NCBI RefSeq assembly: GCF_014076415.1
Contig: NZ_CP043568.1
Span: 4,030,001 to 4,094,000, forward strand
Direction of reading: 5' to 3'
From: Comamonas testosteroni
GTDB lineage: Bacteria; Pseudomonadota; Gammaproteobacteria; Burkholderiales; Burkholderiaceae_C
Length of the DNA stretch: 64,000 bases
Shown here: piece by piece, positions 7,408-16,113 of the stretch
Layout of the letters: every line of letters starts with the position of its first letter
Numbering within the stretch: the stretch's first letter is position 1
The notes under the pieces: generated by a model
What the model saw: only the letters and a program-made list of their open reading frames with translations
Databases searched by the model: none
Told to the model about the DNA's origin: nothing
Translations under genes and position numbers: made by a program

Positions 7408-9192
7408 ATGTATCAATACACCGATTTCGACAAAGCGTTCGTCAAGCAACGCGCCGACCAGTTCCGTGACCAGCTCCAACGCTGGCAGGCAGGCAAGCTC
7501 ACGGAAGACGACTTCCGCCCGCTGCGCCTGCAAAACGGCTGGTATGTGCAGCGCTATGCCCCCATGCTGCGCGTAGCCGTGCCCTACGGCGAGATCAACT
7601 CGGACCAGATCCGCGTGCTGGCCAAGGTGGCCCGTGAGTACGACGAGCCAGAGGCCGAAGTCTTCAAACAGGCTCTGGAAGGCCAGGGCAAGCTGGGCAC
7701 GACCTATCTGCCCAAGAACTGCGCCCACTTCACCACCCGCACCAATGTGCAGTTCAACTGGATTCCGCTGAGCAAGTCCGCCGATGTGATGGATCTGCTG
7801 GCATCGGTGAACCTGCACGGCATCCAGACCAGCGGCAACTGCATCCGCAACACCACCACCGATGCGCTGGCCGGTATCGCACCCGACGAGATCATCGACC
7901 CCCGTCCCTACGCAGAAATTCTGCGTCAGTGGACCACGCTGCATCCCGAGTTCGCGTTTCTGCCACGCAAGTTCAAGATCGCCATCACCGGCGCCAGCGA
8001 AGACCGCGCCGCCACAGGCTGGCATGACGTGGGCCTGCACATGGTCAAGAACGAAGCCGGCGAGATCGGCTTCAAGGTCTTCGTGGGTGGCGGCATGGGC
8101 CGCACGCCCGTGATCGGCACCGTGATCCGCGAGTTCCTGCCCTGGAACCAGATCATGAATTACATCGAGGCCATCGTCCGCGTCTACAACGAGCTGGGCC
8201 GCCGCGACAACAAGTACAAGGCCCGCATCAAGATTCTGGTCAAGGCCGAAGGCCAGGCCTATATCGATGCCGTGGAAGAGGAATTCCGCCAGATCGTCGA
8301 AGTGGACGGCGGCCCTCACACCGTGCCCCAGGCCGAGTTCGATCGCGTGTCTGCCATGTTCACCACGCCCGCCCTGCCCGTGGTGGTCGATGCTGCAGCC
8401 GATGAGCAGGCCCTGATTGCCCAGACCGCCAAGGAACCCGCCTTTGCACGCTGGATTGCCCGCAACGTCCACGCCCACCGCGTGGCCGGTCTGCGCGCCG
8501 TGACCCTGTCCTTCAAGCGTGTGGGCCAGGCCCCCGGCGATGCACAAAGCGAACAGCTCGATGCACTGGCTCACCTGGTGGACAAGTTTTCCGCCGGTGA
8601 AGCCCGCGTGACGCACGACCAGAACGTGATGCTGCCCTGGGTGCAGGTCGGCCAGCTGCATGCGCTGTGGACCGAGGCCAAGGCCCTGGGCCTGGCCAGC
8701 ACCAATGTGGCGCTGCTCACCGACATGATCGCCTGCCCCGGCGGTGACTTCTGCGCGTTGGCCAATGCCCGCAGCCTGCCGATTGCCGACGCCATCACGG
8801 CCCGCTACCAGGATCTGGACGAGCTGGACGACATCGGCGAGATCGATCTGCATATCAGCGGTTGCATCAACAGCTGCGGCCACCACCACAGCGGCCATAT
8901 CGGCATCCTGGGCGTGGATAAGGACGGCAAGGAGTGGTACCAGGTCACGCTGGGCGGCTCCGACGGCTCGACCCTGTCCGGCCCGGCCGTGGCCGGCAAG
9001 GTCATCGGCCCCTCGTTCAGTGCAGCCGAAGTGCCCGATGTGATCGAAGCCGTGCTCAGCACCTATCGCGACCTGCGCCAGCCCGGAGAGCACTTCATCG
9101 ACGCCGTGCGCCGCATCGGCCTAGACCCCTTCAAGGAGGCCGGCAAGGCAGCCCGCCACCCTGTGGAAGCCGAAGAAGAAGCGCTGGCCTGA
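7408..9192 (+). CDS. cysI: Sulfite reductase hemoprotein (nitrite/sulfite reductase family)
   Basis: The 594-residue protein has the repeated two-half architecture of siroheme/4Fe-4S sulfite reductases. Four cluster ligands are visible: Cys443 and Cys449 in CPGGDFC, and Cys486 and Cys490 in GCINSC. It reduces sulfite to sulfide by six electrons. The ATG at 7408 is chosen because the family starts MYQYTDFD; an in-frame upstream ATG lacks support. It opens the run cysI-DUF934-cysH-cysD-cysN. No cysJ flavoprotein is present in the window, so electrons may come from ferredoxin; a ferredoxin and its reductase lie 4 kb downstream. The sequence would also fit ferredoxin-type nitrite reductase, but context decides for sulfite. 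Confidence 0.93.
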   Translation: MYQYTDFDKAFVKQRADQFRDQLQRWQAGKLTEDDFRPLRLQNGWYVQRYAPMLRVAVPYGEINSDQIRVLAKVAREYDEPEAEVFKQALEGQGKLGTTYLPKNCAHFTTRTNVQFNWIPLSKSADVMDLLASVNLHGIQTSGNCIRNTTTDALAGIAPDEIIDPRPYAEILRQWTTLHPEFAFLPRKFKIAITGASEDRAATGWHDVGLHMVKNEAGEIGFKVFVGGGMGRTPVIGTVIREFLPWNQIMNYIEAIVRVYNELGRRDNKYKARIKILVKAEGQAYIDAVEEEFRQIVEVDGGPHTVPQAEFDRVSAMFTTPALPVVVDAAADEQALIAQTAKEPAFARWIARNVHAHRVAGLRAVTLSFKRVGQAPGDAQSEQLDALAHLVDKFSAGEARVTHDQNVMLPWVQVGQLHALWTEAKALGLASTNVALLTDMIACPGGDFCALANARSLPIADAITARYQDLDELDDIGEIDLHISGCINSCGHHHSGHIGILGVDKDGKEWYQVTLGGSDGSTLSGPAVAGKVIGPSFSAAEVPDVIEAVLSTYRDLRQPGEHFIDAVRRIGLDPFKEAGKAARHPVEAEEEALA

Positions 9193-9216
9193 AGCCATAA
9201 GAACAAGGATAGAGTC

Positions 9217-9603
9217 ATGAAAATTCTGGCAAGCAACGAATACCAGGCCCCCACCGAAAGCACCGGCAATGTGCTGGTGCTGGCCAACGATGTGAACGCC
9301 CTCGAGGTGAATCTGGACGGCATCACGCAGGTGGATCTGCATTTCCCCAACTTCACCGATGGCCGTGCCTTCAGCCAGGCCTATCTGCTGCGCCGCCGTC
9401 TGAAGTTTGCGGGCGACATCCGCGCCACCGGCGATGTGCTGATCGACCAGCTGGTTCAAATGGAGCGCACGGGCTTCAGCAGCGCCGTGCTGCGCGAAGG
9501 CGTGGACGCCGCCGATGCCCAGCGCCAGTTCGAGCGCTTTGGCGGTTTCTACCAGGCCGATGCCGTGCACACACAGCCCCATTTCGCAGAGGTGCAAGCA
9601 TGA
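9217..9603 (+). CDS. DUF934 protein of the sulfate-assimilation operon
   Basis: This 128-residue soluble protein has no signal peptide or cysteine. It carries the family phrase VDLHFPNFTDGRAFSQAYLLR in part and RRLKFAGDIRATGDVLIDQL. DUF934 proteins nearly always lie between cysI and cysH in proteobacteria and are often labelled probable oxidoreductase, yet no cofactor motif is visible. The gene begins 24 bp after cysI, and its stop overlaps the cysH start (ATGA), so the proteins are probably made in fixed ratio. A structural or assembly role in sulfite or APS reduction is plausible but unproven. Confidence 0.85.
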   Translation: MKILASNEYQAPTESTGNVLVLANDVNALEVNLDGITQVDLHFPNFTDGRAFSQAYLLRRRLKFAGDIRATGDVLIDQLVQMERTGFSSAVLREGVDAADAQRQFERFGGFYQADAVHTQPHFAEVQA

Positions 9604-10247
9604 GCCAGCTCGCCCCCGTCAGCACCAACGACCTGGATCTGGCACAGATCAATGCCGAGCTGGGCCGCGACGCCCAGGCGCTGGTGAACTGGGCCGTGGG
9701 CCTGGGTCAGCCCGCCATAGTCACCACCAACTTCCGCCCCTTCGAGGCGGTGATCCTGCACATGGTGACGCGCGCCAACCCCGACGTGCCCGTGGTCTGG
9801 ATGGACAACGGCTACAACACCGAAGCCACCTATCAGTTTGCCGATGCGGTGACCAAGCAGCTTGGGCTCAACCTCAAGATCTACCTGCCGCTGCGCTCAC
9901 GCGCCCACCGCGAGGCCGTGGAAGGCGCCACGCCGGCGCTGGACAATCCGCGCCATGCAGCCTTCACAGAAGAAGTGAAGCTAGAGCCCTTTGCCCGCGC
10001 CCTGCGCGAAACCGCTCCCAAGGTCTGGTTCACCGCCCTGCGCGCCACCGACACCGCCGTGCGAGCACAGATGGAGCCCGTGAGCATCAATCCCGACGGT
10101 CTGATCAAGGTTGCACCTCTGCTGCACTGGTCGTCCAAGGAGCTGTACGAATACTGCGAAAAGCACGGCCTGCCCAACAACTTTGACTATGTGGACCCGA
10201 CCAAGGGTGAAGACAACCGCGAATGCGGCCTTCATTTGAGTCACTGA
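9600..10247 (+). CDS. cysH: Phosphoadenylyl/adenylyl-sulfate reductase CysH, short divergent form
   Basis: The 215-residue protein belongs to the PP-loop CysH family and ends with the catalytic motif ECGLH (Cys209). It contains only one other cysteine (Cys186), so it lacks the CC...CxxC set that holds the 4Fe-4S cluster of APS reductases. By that rule it would use PAPS with thioredoxin. The usual SSFG-type loop is replaced by TTNFRPFEA (residues 42-50), and the segment before ECGLH is shorter than in Escherichia coli CysH. The gene is coupled to the DUF934 gene by ATGA overlap. No cysC, needed to make PAPS, lies in the window. The true substrate (APS or PAPS) is therefore uncertain. Confidence 0.87.
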   Translation: MSQLAPVSTNDLDLAQINAELGRDAQALVNWAVGLGQPAIVTTNFRPFEAVILHMVTRANPDVPVVWMDNGYNTEATYQFADAVTKQLGLNLKIYLPLRSRAHREAVEGATPALDNPRHAAFTEEVKLEPFARALRETAPKVWFTALRATDTAVRAQMEPVSINPDGLIKVAPLLHWSSKELYEYCEKHGLPNNFDYVDPTKGEDNRECGLHLSH

Positions 10248-10250
10248 CGT

Positions 10251-10342
10251 GCTCCCCCTGAGCCGCTTTGCGGCTTCCCCCTCTCTCTTCGGGAGGGGGA
10301 CGGCAGCCTCGCCGCAAGGCGGCTCTTGCTTGCTGCCCCTGG
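10251..10342 (+). repeat. Palindromic intergenic repeat A, copy 1
   Basis: The repeat starts CTCCCCCTGAGCCGCTTTGC and continues with GGCTTCCCCCTCTCTC, GGGAGGGGGACG, then CAGCCTCGCCGC and GGCTCTTGCTTGCTG. It holds two dyads: GCCGCTTTGCGGC, and CCCCCTCTC with GGGAGGGGG. It lies between cysH and cysD inside the operon. Near-identical copies occur at 11374, 27685 and 60528, with a partial one at 3666. Confidence 0.85.
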
Positions 10343-10375
10343 AATTGCAGCGCGCCCGTTTTGTAAGCCGTCGAT

Positions 10376-10432
10376 TTAAAAAAGATAGCTGCTAGCCAAA
10401 TATCCATAAGCGCTACAGCATTATTTGATTGG
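10376..10432 (+). repeat. Short interspersed repeat B (AGCTGCTAGC type) before cysD
   Basis: AAAAAAGATAGCTGCTAGCC followed by ATCCATAAGCGCTACAGCAT is an AT-rich imperfect dyad. Related sequences are at 11546 (inside cysN), 34150, 49155 and 60240. It lies just before the cysD start and may supply its leader. Confidence 0.6.
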
Positions 10433-10439
10433 ATAAAGA

Positions 10440-11372
10440 ATGAACGCTCGTGTGGATACTTCCGTGTTGAGCCATCTCAGCAACCGCCACCTGGATGCAC
10501 TGGAAGAAGAAACCATTTTCATCCTGCGCGAAGTGGCCGCCACTTTTGAACGCCCCACCCTGCTGTTTTCGGGCGGCAAGGATTCGCTGGTCATGCTGCG
10601 CTGCGCCGAAAAGGCCTTTGGCGCTGGCCGCATTCCCTATCCCTTGCTGATGATCGACACCGGCCACAACTTCCCCGAAGTGACCGATTTCCGTGACCAG
10701 CGAGCCAAGGAACTGGGCGCCGAGCTGATCGTGCGCAGCGTGGAAGACTCCATGGCGCGCGGCACCGTGCGTCTGGCACACCCCGGCGAATCGCGCAATG
10801 TGCACCAGTCGGTGACGCTGCTGGAGGCAATTGAAGAGTTCCGCTTTGATGCCCTGATCGGCGGCGCGCGCCGCGACGAGGAAAAGGCCCGCGCCAAGGA
10901 GCGTATCTTCAGTCACCGCGACAGCTTCGGCCAGTGGCAGCCCAAGGCCCAGCGCCCCGAGCTGTGGACGCTGTTCAACACCCGCATTGCACAGGGCGAG
11001 CATTTCCGCGTCTTCCCCATCAGCAACTGGACCGAGCTGGACGTGTGGCAGTACATCGCCCGTGAAAACATCGCCCTGCCATCGATCTACTACACCCACA
11101 AGCGCGATGTGGTTGAGCGCAAGGGCCTGCTGGTGCCCGTGACCGAACTGACCCCGCCGCGTGACGGCGAGGAAGTCGTGCAGCGCGATGTGCGCTTCCG
11201 TACCGTTGGCGACATCACCTGCACCTGCCCCGTGGAAAGCACGGCAGCAACCGCCGAAGACATCGTGATCGAAACCCTGGCTGCCGAGGTCAGCGAACGT
11301 GGCGCGACGCGCATGGACGACAAGACCAGCGAAGCGTCCATGGAAAAGCGCAAAAAAGACGGTTACTTCTAA
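10440..11372 (+). CDS. cysD: Sulfate adenylyltransferase small subunit CysD
   Basis: This 310-residue PP-loop ATPase is the catalytic subunit of ATP sulfurylase, which forms adenylylsulfate from ATP and sulfate. The pyrophosphate-binding loop is visible as LLFSGGKDSLVML at about residue 40, followed by LLMIDTGHNFPEV and the conserved GGARRDEEKARAKERIFS. Length and C-terminus (KRKKDGYF) are standard. It pairs with CysN encoded 160 bp downstream. A palindromic repeat separates it from each neighbour, so the operon may be partly split at these points. It has its own short leader with an AT-rich repeat. Confidence 0.96.
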   Translation: MNARVDTSVLSHLSNRHLDALEEETIFILREVAATFERPTLLFSGGKDSLVMLRCAEKAFGAGRIPYPLLMIDTGHNFPEVTDFRDQRAKELGAELIVRSVEDSMARGTVRLAHPGESRNVHQSVTLLEAIEEFRFDALIGGARRDEEKARAKERIFSHRDSFGQWQPKAQRPELWTLFNTRIAQGEHFRVFPISNWTELDVWQYIARENIALPSIYYTHKRDVVERKGLLVPVTELTPPRDGEEVVQRDVRFRTVGDITCTCPVESTAATAEDIVIETLAAEVSERGATRMDDKTSEASMEKRKKDGYF

Positions 11373-11373
11373 C

Positions 11374-11483
11374 GCTCCCCCTGTGGCGCTATCGCGCCTT
11401 CCCCCTCTCTCGTCAGGCTTCGCCTTAGGGAGGGGGACGACACCAGCGCTGCGGGACGGCCCTTGCGCGGTGTCCGGGGTTGG
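11374..11483 (+). repeat. Palindromic intergenic repeat A, copy 2
   Basis: CGCTCCCCCTGTGGCGCTAT then TTCCCCCTCTCTCGTCAGGC, TAGGGAGGGGGACGACACCA and GCGGGACGGCCCTTGCGC follow the same plan as the copy at 10251, with a longer central loop. It lies between cysD and cysN within the operon. Confidence 0.82.
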
Positions 11484-11533
11484 GCCATGCCTGTTCAAGG
11501 ATCACGCCCAGGCTTGATCGAAGAAAGAATGCG

Positions 11534-12907
11534 ATGACTGAAACTATTAATTCCGTAGCTGCTAGCGCAAACCCATCAAGCGCTTCAAGCCAATTTGATG
11601 CACATAACAGCAGCGCGCTGCGCTTTATCACCTGCGGCTCGGTCGATGACGGCAAGAGCACGCTGATCGGTCGTCTGCTGGTGGACACCCGCGCCGTGCT
11701 GCAGGATCAGCTGGCCGGCGTCACCAAGTCCGGCGAGACGGATCTGGCCCTGCTGACCGACGGCCTGGCCGCCGAGCGCGAGCAAGGCATCACGATCGAT
11801 GTGGCCTACCGCTACTTCGCCACCGAGTCGCGCAAGTTCATCATCGGCGATGCTCCCGGTCACGAGCAGTACACACGCAATATGGTGACGGCCGCATCGA
11901 GCGCCGATGCCGCCGTGGTGCTGGTCGATGCCACCAAGCTGGACTGGAAGAACGCCGATCTGGAGCTGCTGCCCCAGACCCGCCGCCACAGCCTGCTGGC
12001 CCATCTGCTGCGCGTGAATTCGCTGGTGTTTGCCGTCAACAAGCTCGATGCCGTGCAGGATCCGGCCCTGGCCTTTGCCCATATCAGCGCGGCGCTGCAG
12101 AAGTTCACGGCCTCTGCGGACATCAAGATCACGGCCACCGTGCCCGTGTCCGCGCTCAAGGGCTACAACGTGGTCAGCAGCACTGACGGCTGGGCCGGCT
12201 ACCACGGCCCGAGCCTGCTGCAACTGCTGGAGCAACTGCCCAACACGCCCACCGACAGCAATCTGGCGCTGGCCTTCCCCGTGCAGTGGGTGGAGAAGTT
12301 CTCTTCCTCGTCCGACACCAGCCAGGGCCGCCGCGTGTTCTGGGGCCGTGTCGCCACGGGCGTGGCCCGGGTCGGTGCCCAGGTGCAGATTCTGCCCAGT
12401 GGCCAGCTCGCGACCGTGGCCCAGGTCATCGACCATGCCCGCGCCCCCAAGGAAGTGGCTGCAGGCCTGTCCGCCGGCATCACGCTGGACCGCGAGGTCG
12501 ATGTCTCGCGCGGCGACTGGATCATTGCCGCCCCCGTGCAAGCCGAAGTGGCCGAGGACGACTTTGATGCCCCTGCTGCCGCAAGCCCCTGGCCCAGCAG
12601 CCGCGAGATCACCGCCACCGTGGCCTGGATGGACACCGAACCCCTGGTGCCCGGTCGCGTCTACTGGGCGCTGCATGGCCATCGCTGGGTCAAGGCCAAG
12701 GCGCGCCGCTTGGTGCACCGCCTCAATATCAATACACTGGACAAGGAAGATGCCCAGCAGCTCGAGGCCAATGCCATCGGCCAGGTAGAGCTGGTGCTGC
12801 AGGAAGCCATTCCGGCCGCCCCCTTCACCCAAGCCCGCCAGCTGGGCTCGCTGATTCTGGTGGACACAGCCAGCAATGCAACCGCCGGTGCTGCGCTGGT
12901 GAACTGA
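11534..12907 (+). CDS. cysN: Sulfate adenylyltransferase large subunit, GTPase CysN
   Basis: The 457-residue protein is the regulatory GTPase of ATP sulfurylase, related to EF-Tu. Motifs are in order: P-loop GSVDDGKST near residue 36, DAPGHEQYTRN, and NKLD, then beta-barrel domains. There is no C-terminal adenylylsulfate kinase, so it is CysN, not CysNC. Residues about 4-28 (INSVAASANPSSASSQFD) are low-complexity and are encoded by a copy of the AGCTGCTAGCGC repeat. This suggests the repeat has extended the N-terminus. The ATG at 11534 is the first with a purine-rich AAGAAAGA leader. GTP hydrolysis by CysN drives sulfate activation by CysD. Confidence 0.94.
   Translation: MTETINSVAASANPSSASSQFDAHNSSALRFITCGSVDDGKSTLIGRLLVDTRAVLQDQLAGVTKSGETDLALLTDGLAAEREQGITIDVAYRYFATESRKFIIGDAPGHEQYTRNMVTAASSADAAVVLVDATKLDWKNADLELLPQTRRHSLLAHLLRVNSLVFAVNKLDAVQDPALAFAHISAALQKFTASADIKITATVPVSALKGYNVVSSTDGWAGYHGPSLLQLLEQLPNTPTDSNLALAFPVQWVEKFSSSSDTSQGRRVFWGRVATGVARVGAQVQILPSGQLATVAQVIDHARAPKEVAAGLSAGITLDREVDVSRGDWIIAAPVQAEVAEDDFDAPAAASPWPSSREITATVAWMDTEPLVPGRVYWALHGHRWVKAKARRLVHRLNINTLDKEDAQQLEANAIGQVELVLQEAIPAAPFTQARQLGSLILVDTASNATAGAALVN
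11546..11605 (+). repeat. Repeat B copy inside the cysN coding start
   Basis: CCGTAGCTGCTAGCGCAAAC, then CATCAAGCGCTTCAAGCC, resembles the interspersed repeat seen before cysD and elsewhere. Here it is read in frame as the low-complexity N-terminus of CysN. Confidence 0.55.
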
Positions 12908-13052
12908 AGCCCATGAAGACAGGGCCGCAACGGCGATCTGACCGTCAAACCAGATCTCCATACGGCCTTATCCAGCCAGGCACTGGCGCTGCGCGGGAAA
13001 AAACCTAAAATCACGGGGTTTTACCAATCCCCACCCAAGAAGAAGATTCTCA

Positions 13053-13382
13053 ATGACTCACGTCGTTACCGAAAACTGCATCAAGTGCAAGTACACCGAT
13101 TGCGTGGACGTTTGCCCCGTGGACTGCTTCCGTGAAGGCCCCAACTTTCTGGTGATCGATCCCGATGAATGCATTGACTGCGCCGTCTGCATTCCCGAGT
13201 GCCCGGCCAATGCCATCTTTGCCGAAGAAGATGTGCCTGCCGATCAACTGGCCTTCATCAAGCTGAACGTGGATCTGTCCCAGCTCAAGAGCTGGAAGAG
13301 CATCACCAAGCGCAAGGCTTCGCTGCCCGATGCCGACGAGTGGAATGGCAAGCCGAACAAAGTGGATTTGCTGGAGCGCTAA
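13053..13382 (+). CDS. fdxA: 7Fe (3Fe-4S/4Fe-4S) ferredoxin FdxA
   Basis: This 109-residue ferredoxin carries two cluster motifs: [19 protein letters not shown] with the wider spacing of a 3Fe-4S site, and [12 protein letters not shown] for a 4Fe-4S site. The C-terminal extension is typical of Azotobacter-type FdxA. It is a soluble low-potential electron carrier. It lies between cysN and a ferredoxin reductase, so supplying electrons to CysI is plausible but is inference from position. A candidate -10 (TAAAAT, 13006-13011) precedes it, consistent with independent transcription. Confidence 0.93.
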   Translation: MTHVVTENCIKCKYTDCVDVCPVDCFREGPNFLVIDPDECIDCAVCIPECPANAIFAEEDVPADQLAFIKLNVDLSQLKSWKSITKRKASLPDADEWNGKPNKVDLLER

Positions 13383-13418
13383 GCCAGTCTTGGCGCGGAC
13401 TGCGCTACGCTTGCCGGC

Positions 13419-14486
13419 ATGAGCCTGTCCAACGCAACGACCAACGCTTCCCTCTCACTACAACCCGCCGTGGAAACCGACGCCATCATCATTGGCGCAG
13501 GTCCGGCGGGTTTGTTTCAGGCCTTTCAGCTTGGCCTGCAGGGCATTCAAGCCCATTTGATCGATGCCCTGCCCCATGTGGGCGGCCAGTGCAGCCAGCT
13601 CTACGCACACAAGCCCATCTACGACATCCCCGGCATTCCCGTCTGCACGGGCCTGGAGTTGGTGCAACTGCTGGAGAAGCAGATCGCGCCCATGCAGGTG
13701 ACCCGCCATCTGTCCCAGCAAGTACAGACCCTGCAGGCCCTTGAGGACGGGCGCTGGCAGCTCGGCACCGCGGCAGGGGCGCTGTTCCATACCCGCACCG
13801 TCTTCATCGCCGCAGGCGTCGGCGCGTTCGTGCCCAAGGCCCTCAAGACGCCAGGAGTGGATGGACTCAAACCAGGTCAGCTGCACTATCACCCGCAGCA
13901 GCTGGATATGGCTGCAGGCCGCCAGGCGCTGGTCTATGGCGGCGATGAGCAAGCCGTCGCAGCAGCCATTGACTGCAGTTCAAGCACGGCCCGAACCGTT
14001 CTCATGCACCGCCGTGACAGCTTCAATGCCGAGCCGGCACAACTGACCCGGCTTCAGCAGTTGCGCGAGTCTGGCGCTGTCGAAGTGCTGATCGGCCAGA
14101 TCACCGGAGTGCGGCACGGCGATGGCCGACTGGAGGCCGTGCAATGGATGGACGGCGAAGGCAATGAACATCTGCAGCCTGTCGAACAGTTGCTGGTCTA
14201 CCAGGGCATTTCACCCAAGCTGGGCCCTTTGACGGAATGGGGACTGGCCCTGGAGCGCAAACAACTGGCGGTGGATCCTGCAACGCTTGCCACCAGCGCC
14301 CCGGGGATTTATGCCATTGGCGACATCGTCAGCTACAGCGGCAAGAAACGGCTGATCCTCTGCGCCTTCCACGAGGCCACCATGGCCGCGTTTGCAGCCG
14401 CCGAATACCTGCAAGGCAGCAAGCCGTTGCTGGAATACACGACGACCAGCGCGCGCCTGCATGCCATCCTGGGCGTGTCTCACTGA
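13419..14486 (+). CDS. Thioredoxin-reductase-like ferredoxin-NADP reductase
   Basis: The 355-residue flavoprotein has an N-terminal FAD motif [20 protein letters not shown], a central NAD(P) motif region ([17 protein letters not shown]) and a C-terminal FAD motif [15 protein letters not shown]. No redox-active CxxC is present, which separates it from thioredoxin reductase and places it with the thioredoxin-reductase-like ferredoxin-NADP reductases. Starting 36 bp after fdxA on the same strand, it probably reduces that ferredoxin with NADPH. The ferredoxin and reductase pair could feed sulfite reductase. Confidence 0.85.
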   Translation: MSLSNATTNASLSLQPAVETDAIIIGAGPAGLFQAFQLGLQGIQAHLIDALPHVGGQCSQLYAHKPIYDIPGIPVCTGLELVQLLEKQIAPMQVTRHLSQQVQTLQALEDGRWQLGTAAGALFHTRTVFIAAGVGAFVPKALKTPGVDGLKPGQLHYHPQQLDMAAGRQALVYGGDEQAVAAAIDCSSSTARTVLMHRRDSFNAEPAQLTRLQQLRESGAVEVLIGQITGVRHGDGRLEAVQWMDGEGNEHLQPVEQLLVYQGISPKLGPLTEWGLALERKQLAVDPATLATSAPGIYAIGDIVSYSGKKRLILCAFHEATMAAFAAAEYLQGSKPLLEYTTTSARLHAILGVSH

Positions 14487-14543
14487 AGAGCTGCCAGCGC
14501 CTTGCCTCGGACTCCTTGGAGTCTGCAGCTTCTGAGGCAGGCA

Positions 14544-14574
14544 TAAAAAAACCGCCATCCCTCGGGATAGCGGT
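14544..14574 (-). terminator. Rho-independent terminator after the nucleobase permease
   Basis: On the minus strand CCGCTATCCC and GGGATGGCGG form a 10-bp stem with one mismatch and a two-base loop, followed by TTTTTT. It lies 50 bp after the permease stop. On the plus strand it could also aid termination after the ferredoxin reductase gene. Confidence 0.8.
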
Positions 14575-14622
14575 GTAAATCACGACGGGGTCAGACCCCA
14601 CCGCGCGCACTTTGATCTCGTC

Positions 14623-16113
14623 TCAATGGCCATGTGCAGGCTTGACCGGAATGATGGGCACTTCCTTGCCTTCCTTGTCGTAGACCTTGCCACCTTCGAC
14701 GCGGTCGCCATCGGCCAGGGCTTCCAGCACATGCTGGCTCAGGGCGCGGCCATAACCGGCTTCAAAGACGGAAGGCTGATCGGAATTGCCTTGCTTGAAG
14801 TGGTTGTAGAGCAGGTTCAGGGTCACGGCAACCAGGGCCGTTGCGCTGATGCCCGAGTGGAAGATCGTGGCAAACCATTCGGGGAACTGGTCGTAGAACT
14901 TGGGAGCTACCACCGGCAGCAGGCCCGCGCTCACCGAGGTGGCAACAATGATCAGATTCATGTTGTTGTTGTATTCCACCTTGGCCAGGGTACGGATGCC
15001 GCTGGCAGCCACGGTACCGAACAGCACCAGGCCGGCGCCGCCCAGCACGGAAGGAGGCACGCAGGCCACGATGCGGCCCATCACCGGCAGCACGCCAAAC
15101 ACGATCAGGATCAGACCGGAAAAAGCCACCACGAAGCGGCTCTTGATACCGGTCACGGCCACCAGACCCACATTCTGTGCAAAAGCGCTTTGCGTGAAGC
15201 CGCCAAAGATGGGTGCCACGATGCTGGAGAGCATGTCGGCGCGCAGACCATCACCCAGACGGCGACCGTCCACGGGGCTGTCCACGATTTCGCCCACGGC
15301 CAGCACGTCGGCCGAGGTTTCCACCAGGATCACCAGAATCACGATGAACATGGAAATGGTGGCTGCCATGTCGAAAGTGGGCCAGCCGAAATGCAAAGGT
15401 GTGGGCACCGCAAAGATGGGGCCGTTGAACACCTGCGAGAAATCGGCCTTGCCGATGAACACGGCCGTGATGGTGCCCACCACGATCGCCACCAGAATCG
15501 ACAGGCGCGACAACATGGCATTGCCCAGCTTGCTGAACAGCAGCACCATGAACAGCGACAGACCGGCCAGACCGATATTGCCCATGCTGCCGTAATCGGC
15601 AGACTTGGCATTGCCACCCATGGCCCAATGCGCGGCTACCGGCATCAGCGACATGCCAATCACGGTGATTACGCAGCCATTGACCAGCGGCGGGAAGAAT
15701 TTGGTGATGCGCGAGAACACCGGGGCAATGATCAGGCCCAGGATCGAGGAGTACATGACGGCACCCAGCACGCCAGCCATGCCGCCACCTGTGTGCAGAA
15801 TGCTGACCATGGTGGCCACGCCTGCGAACGAAACGCCCTGAACCAGAGGCAGACGGCAGCCGAAGAAAGGAATGCCCAGCGTCTGCAGCAGGGTTGCCAC
15901 ACCGCCCATGAAGAGGCAGGCAGTCACCAGCAGACCGGCATCGGCAGCAGACATGCCAGCCGCTTCAGCCACAATCAGAGGCACCGCCACGATGCCGCCG
16001 TACATGGTCAACACATGTTGCAAGCCATACATGAGGTTGGCGGTGACGCCAAGATTCTCATCTTCGGGGCGCTTGACGGCCGCATCTCTGGATGCTCCGG
16101 TCTGATCGTTCAT
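14623..16113 (-). CDS. NCS2-family nucleobase (xanthine/uric acid type) permease
   Basis: This 496-residue protein has about 14 membrane segments. The family signature is present as QNVGLVAVTG, with the preceding SAFA segment. The overall sequence resembles the xanthine/uric acid branch more than the uracil (UraA) branch, judged by the TG after the signature threonine position. It imports purines with protons or sodium in the inner membrane. AGGAGACAAAG just upstream supports the start. A leader of over 200 bases contains a structured element at 16321-16371 that resembles a xanthine-type riboswitch. The precise substrate cannot be fixed from sequence. Confidence 0.85.
   Translation of the reverse strand: MNDQTGASRDAAVKRPEDENLGVTANLMYGLQHVLTMYGGIVAVPLIVAEAAGMSAADAGLLVTACLFMGGVATLLQTLGIPFFGCRLPLVQGVSFAGVATMVSILHTGGGMAGVLGAVMYSSILGLIIAPVFSRITKFFPPLVNGCVITVIGMSLMPVAAHWAMGGNAKSADYGSMGNIGLAGLSLFMVLLFSKLGNAMLSRLSILVAIVVGTITAVFIGKADFSQVFNGPIFAVPTPLHFGWPTFDMAATISMFIVILVILVETSADVLAVGEIVDSPVDGRRLGDGLRADMLSSIVAPIFGGFTQSAFAQNVGLVAVTGIKSRFVVAFSGLILIVFGVLPVMGRIVACVPPSVLGGAGLVLFGTVAASGIRTLAKVEYNNNMNLIIVATSVSAGLLPVVAPKFYDQFPEWFATIFHSGISATALVAVTLNLLYNHFKQGNSDQPSVFEAGYGRALSQHVLEALADGDRVEGGKVYDKEGKEVPIIPVKPAHGH

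Noticed and set aside
7279..9093. Long minus-strand frame of about 600 codons opposite cysI
   Set aside because: It mirrors cysI and consists of His/Gly/Ala-rich sequence typical of the antisense of GC-rich genes; no family features or ribosome binding site.
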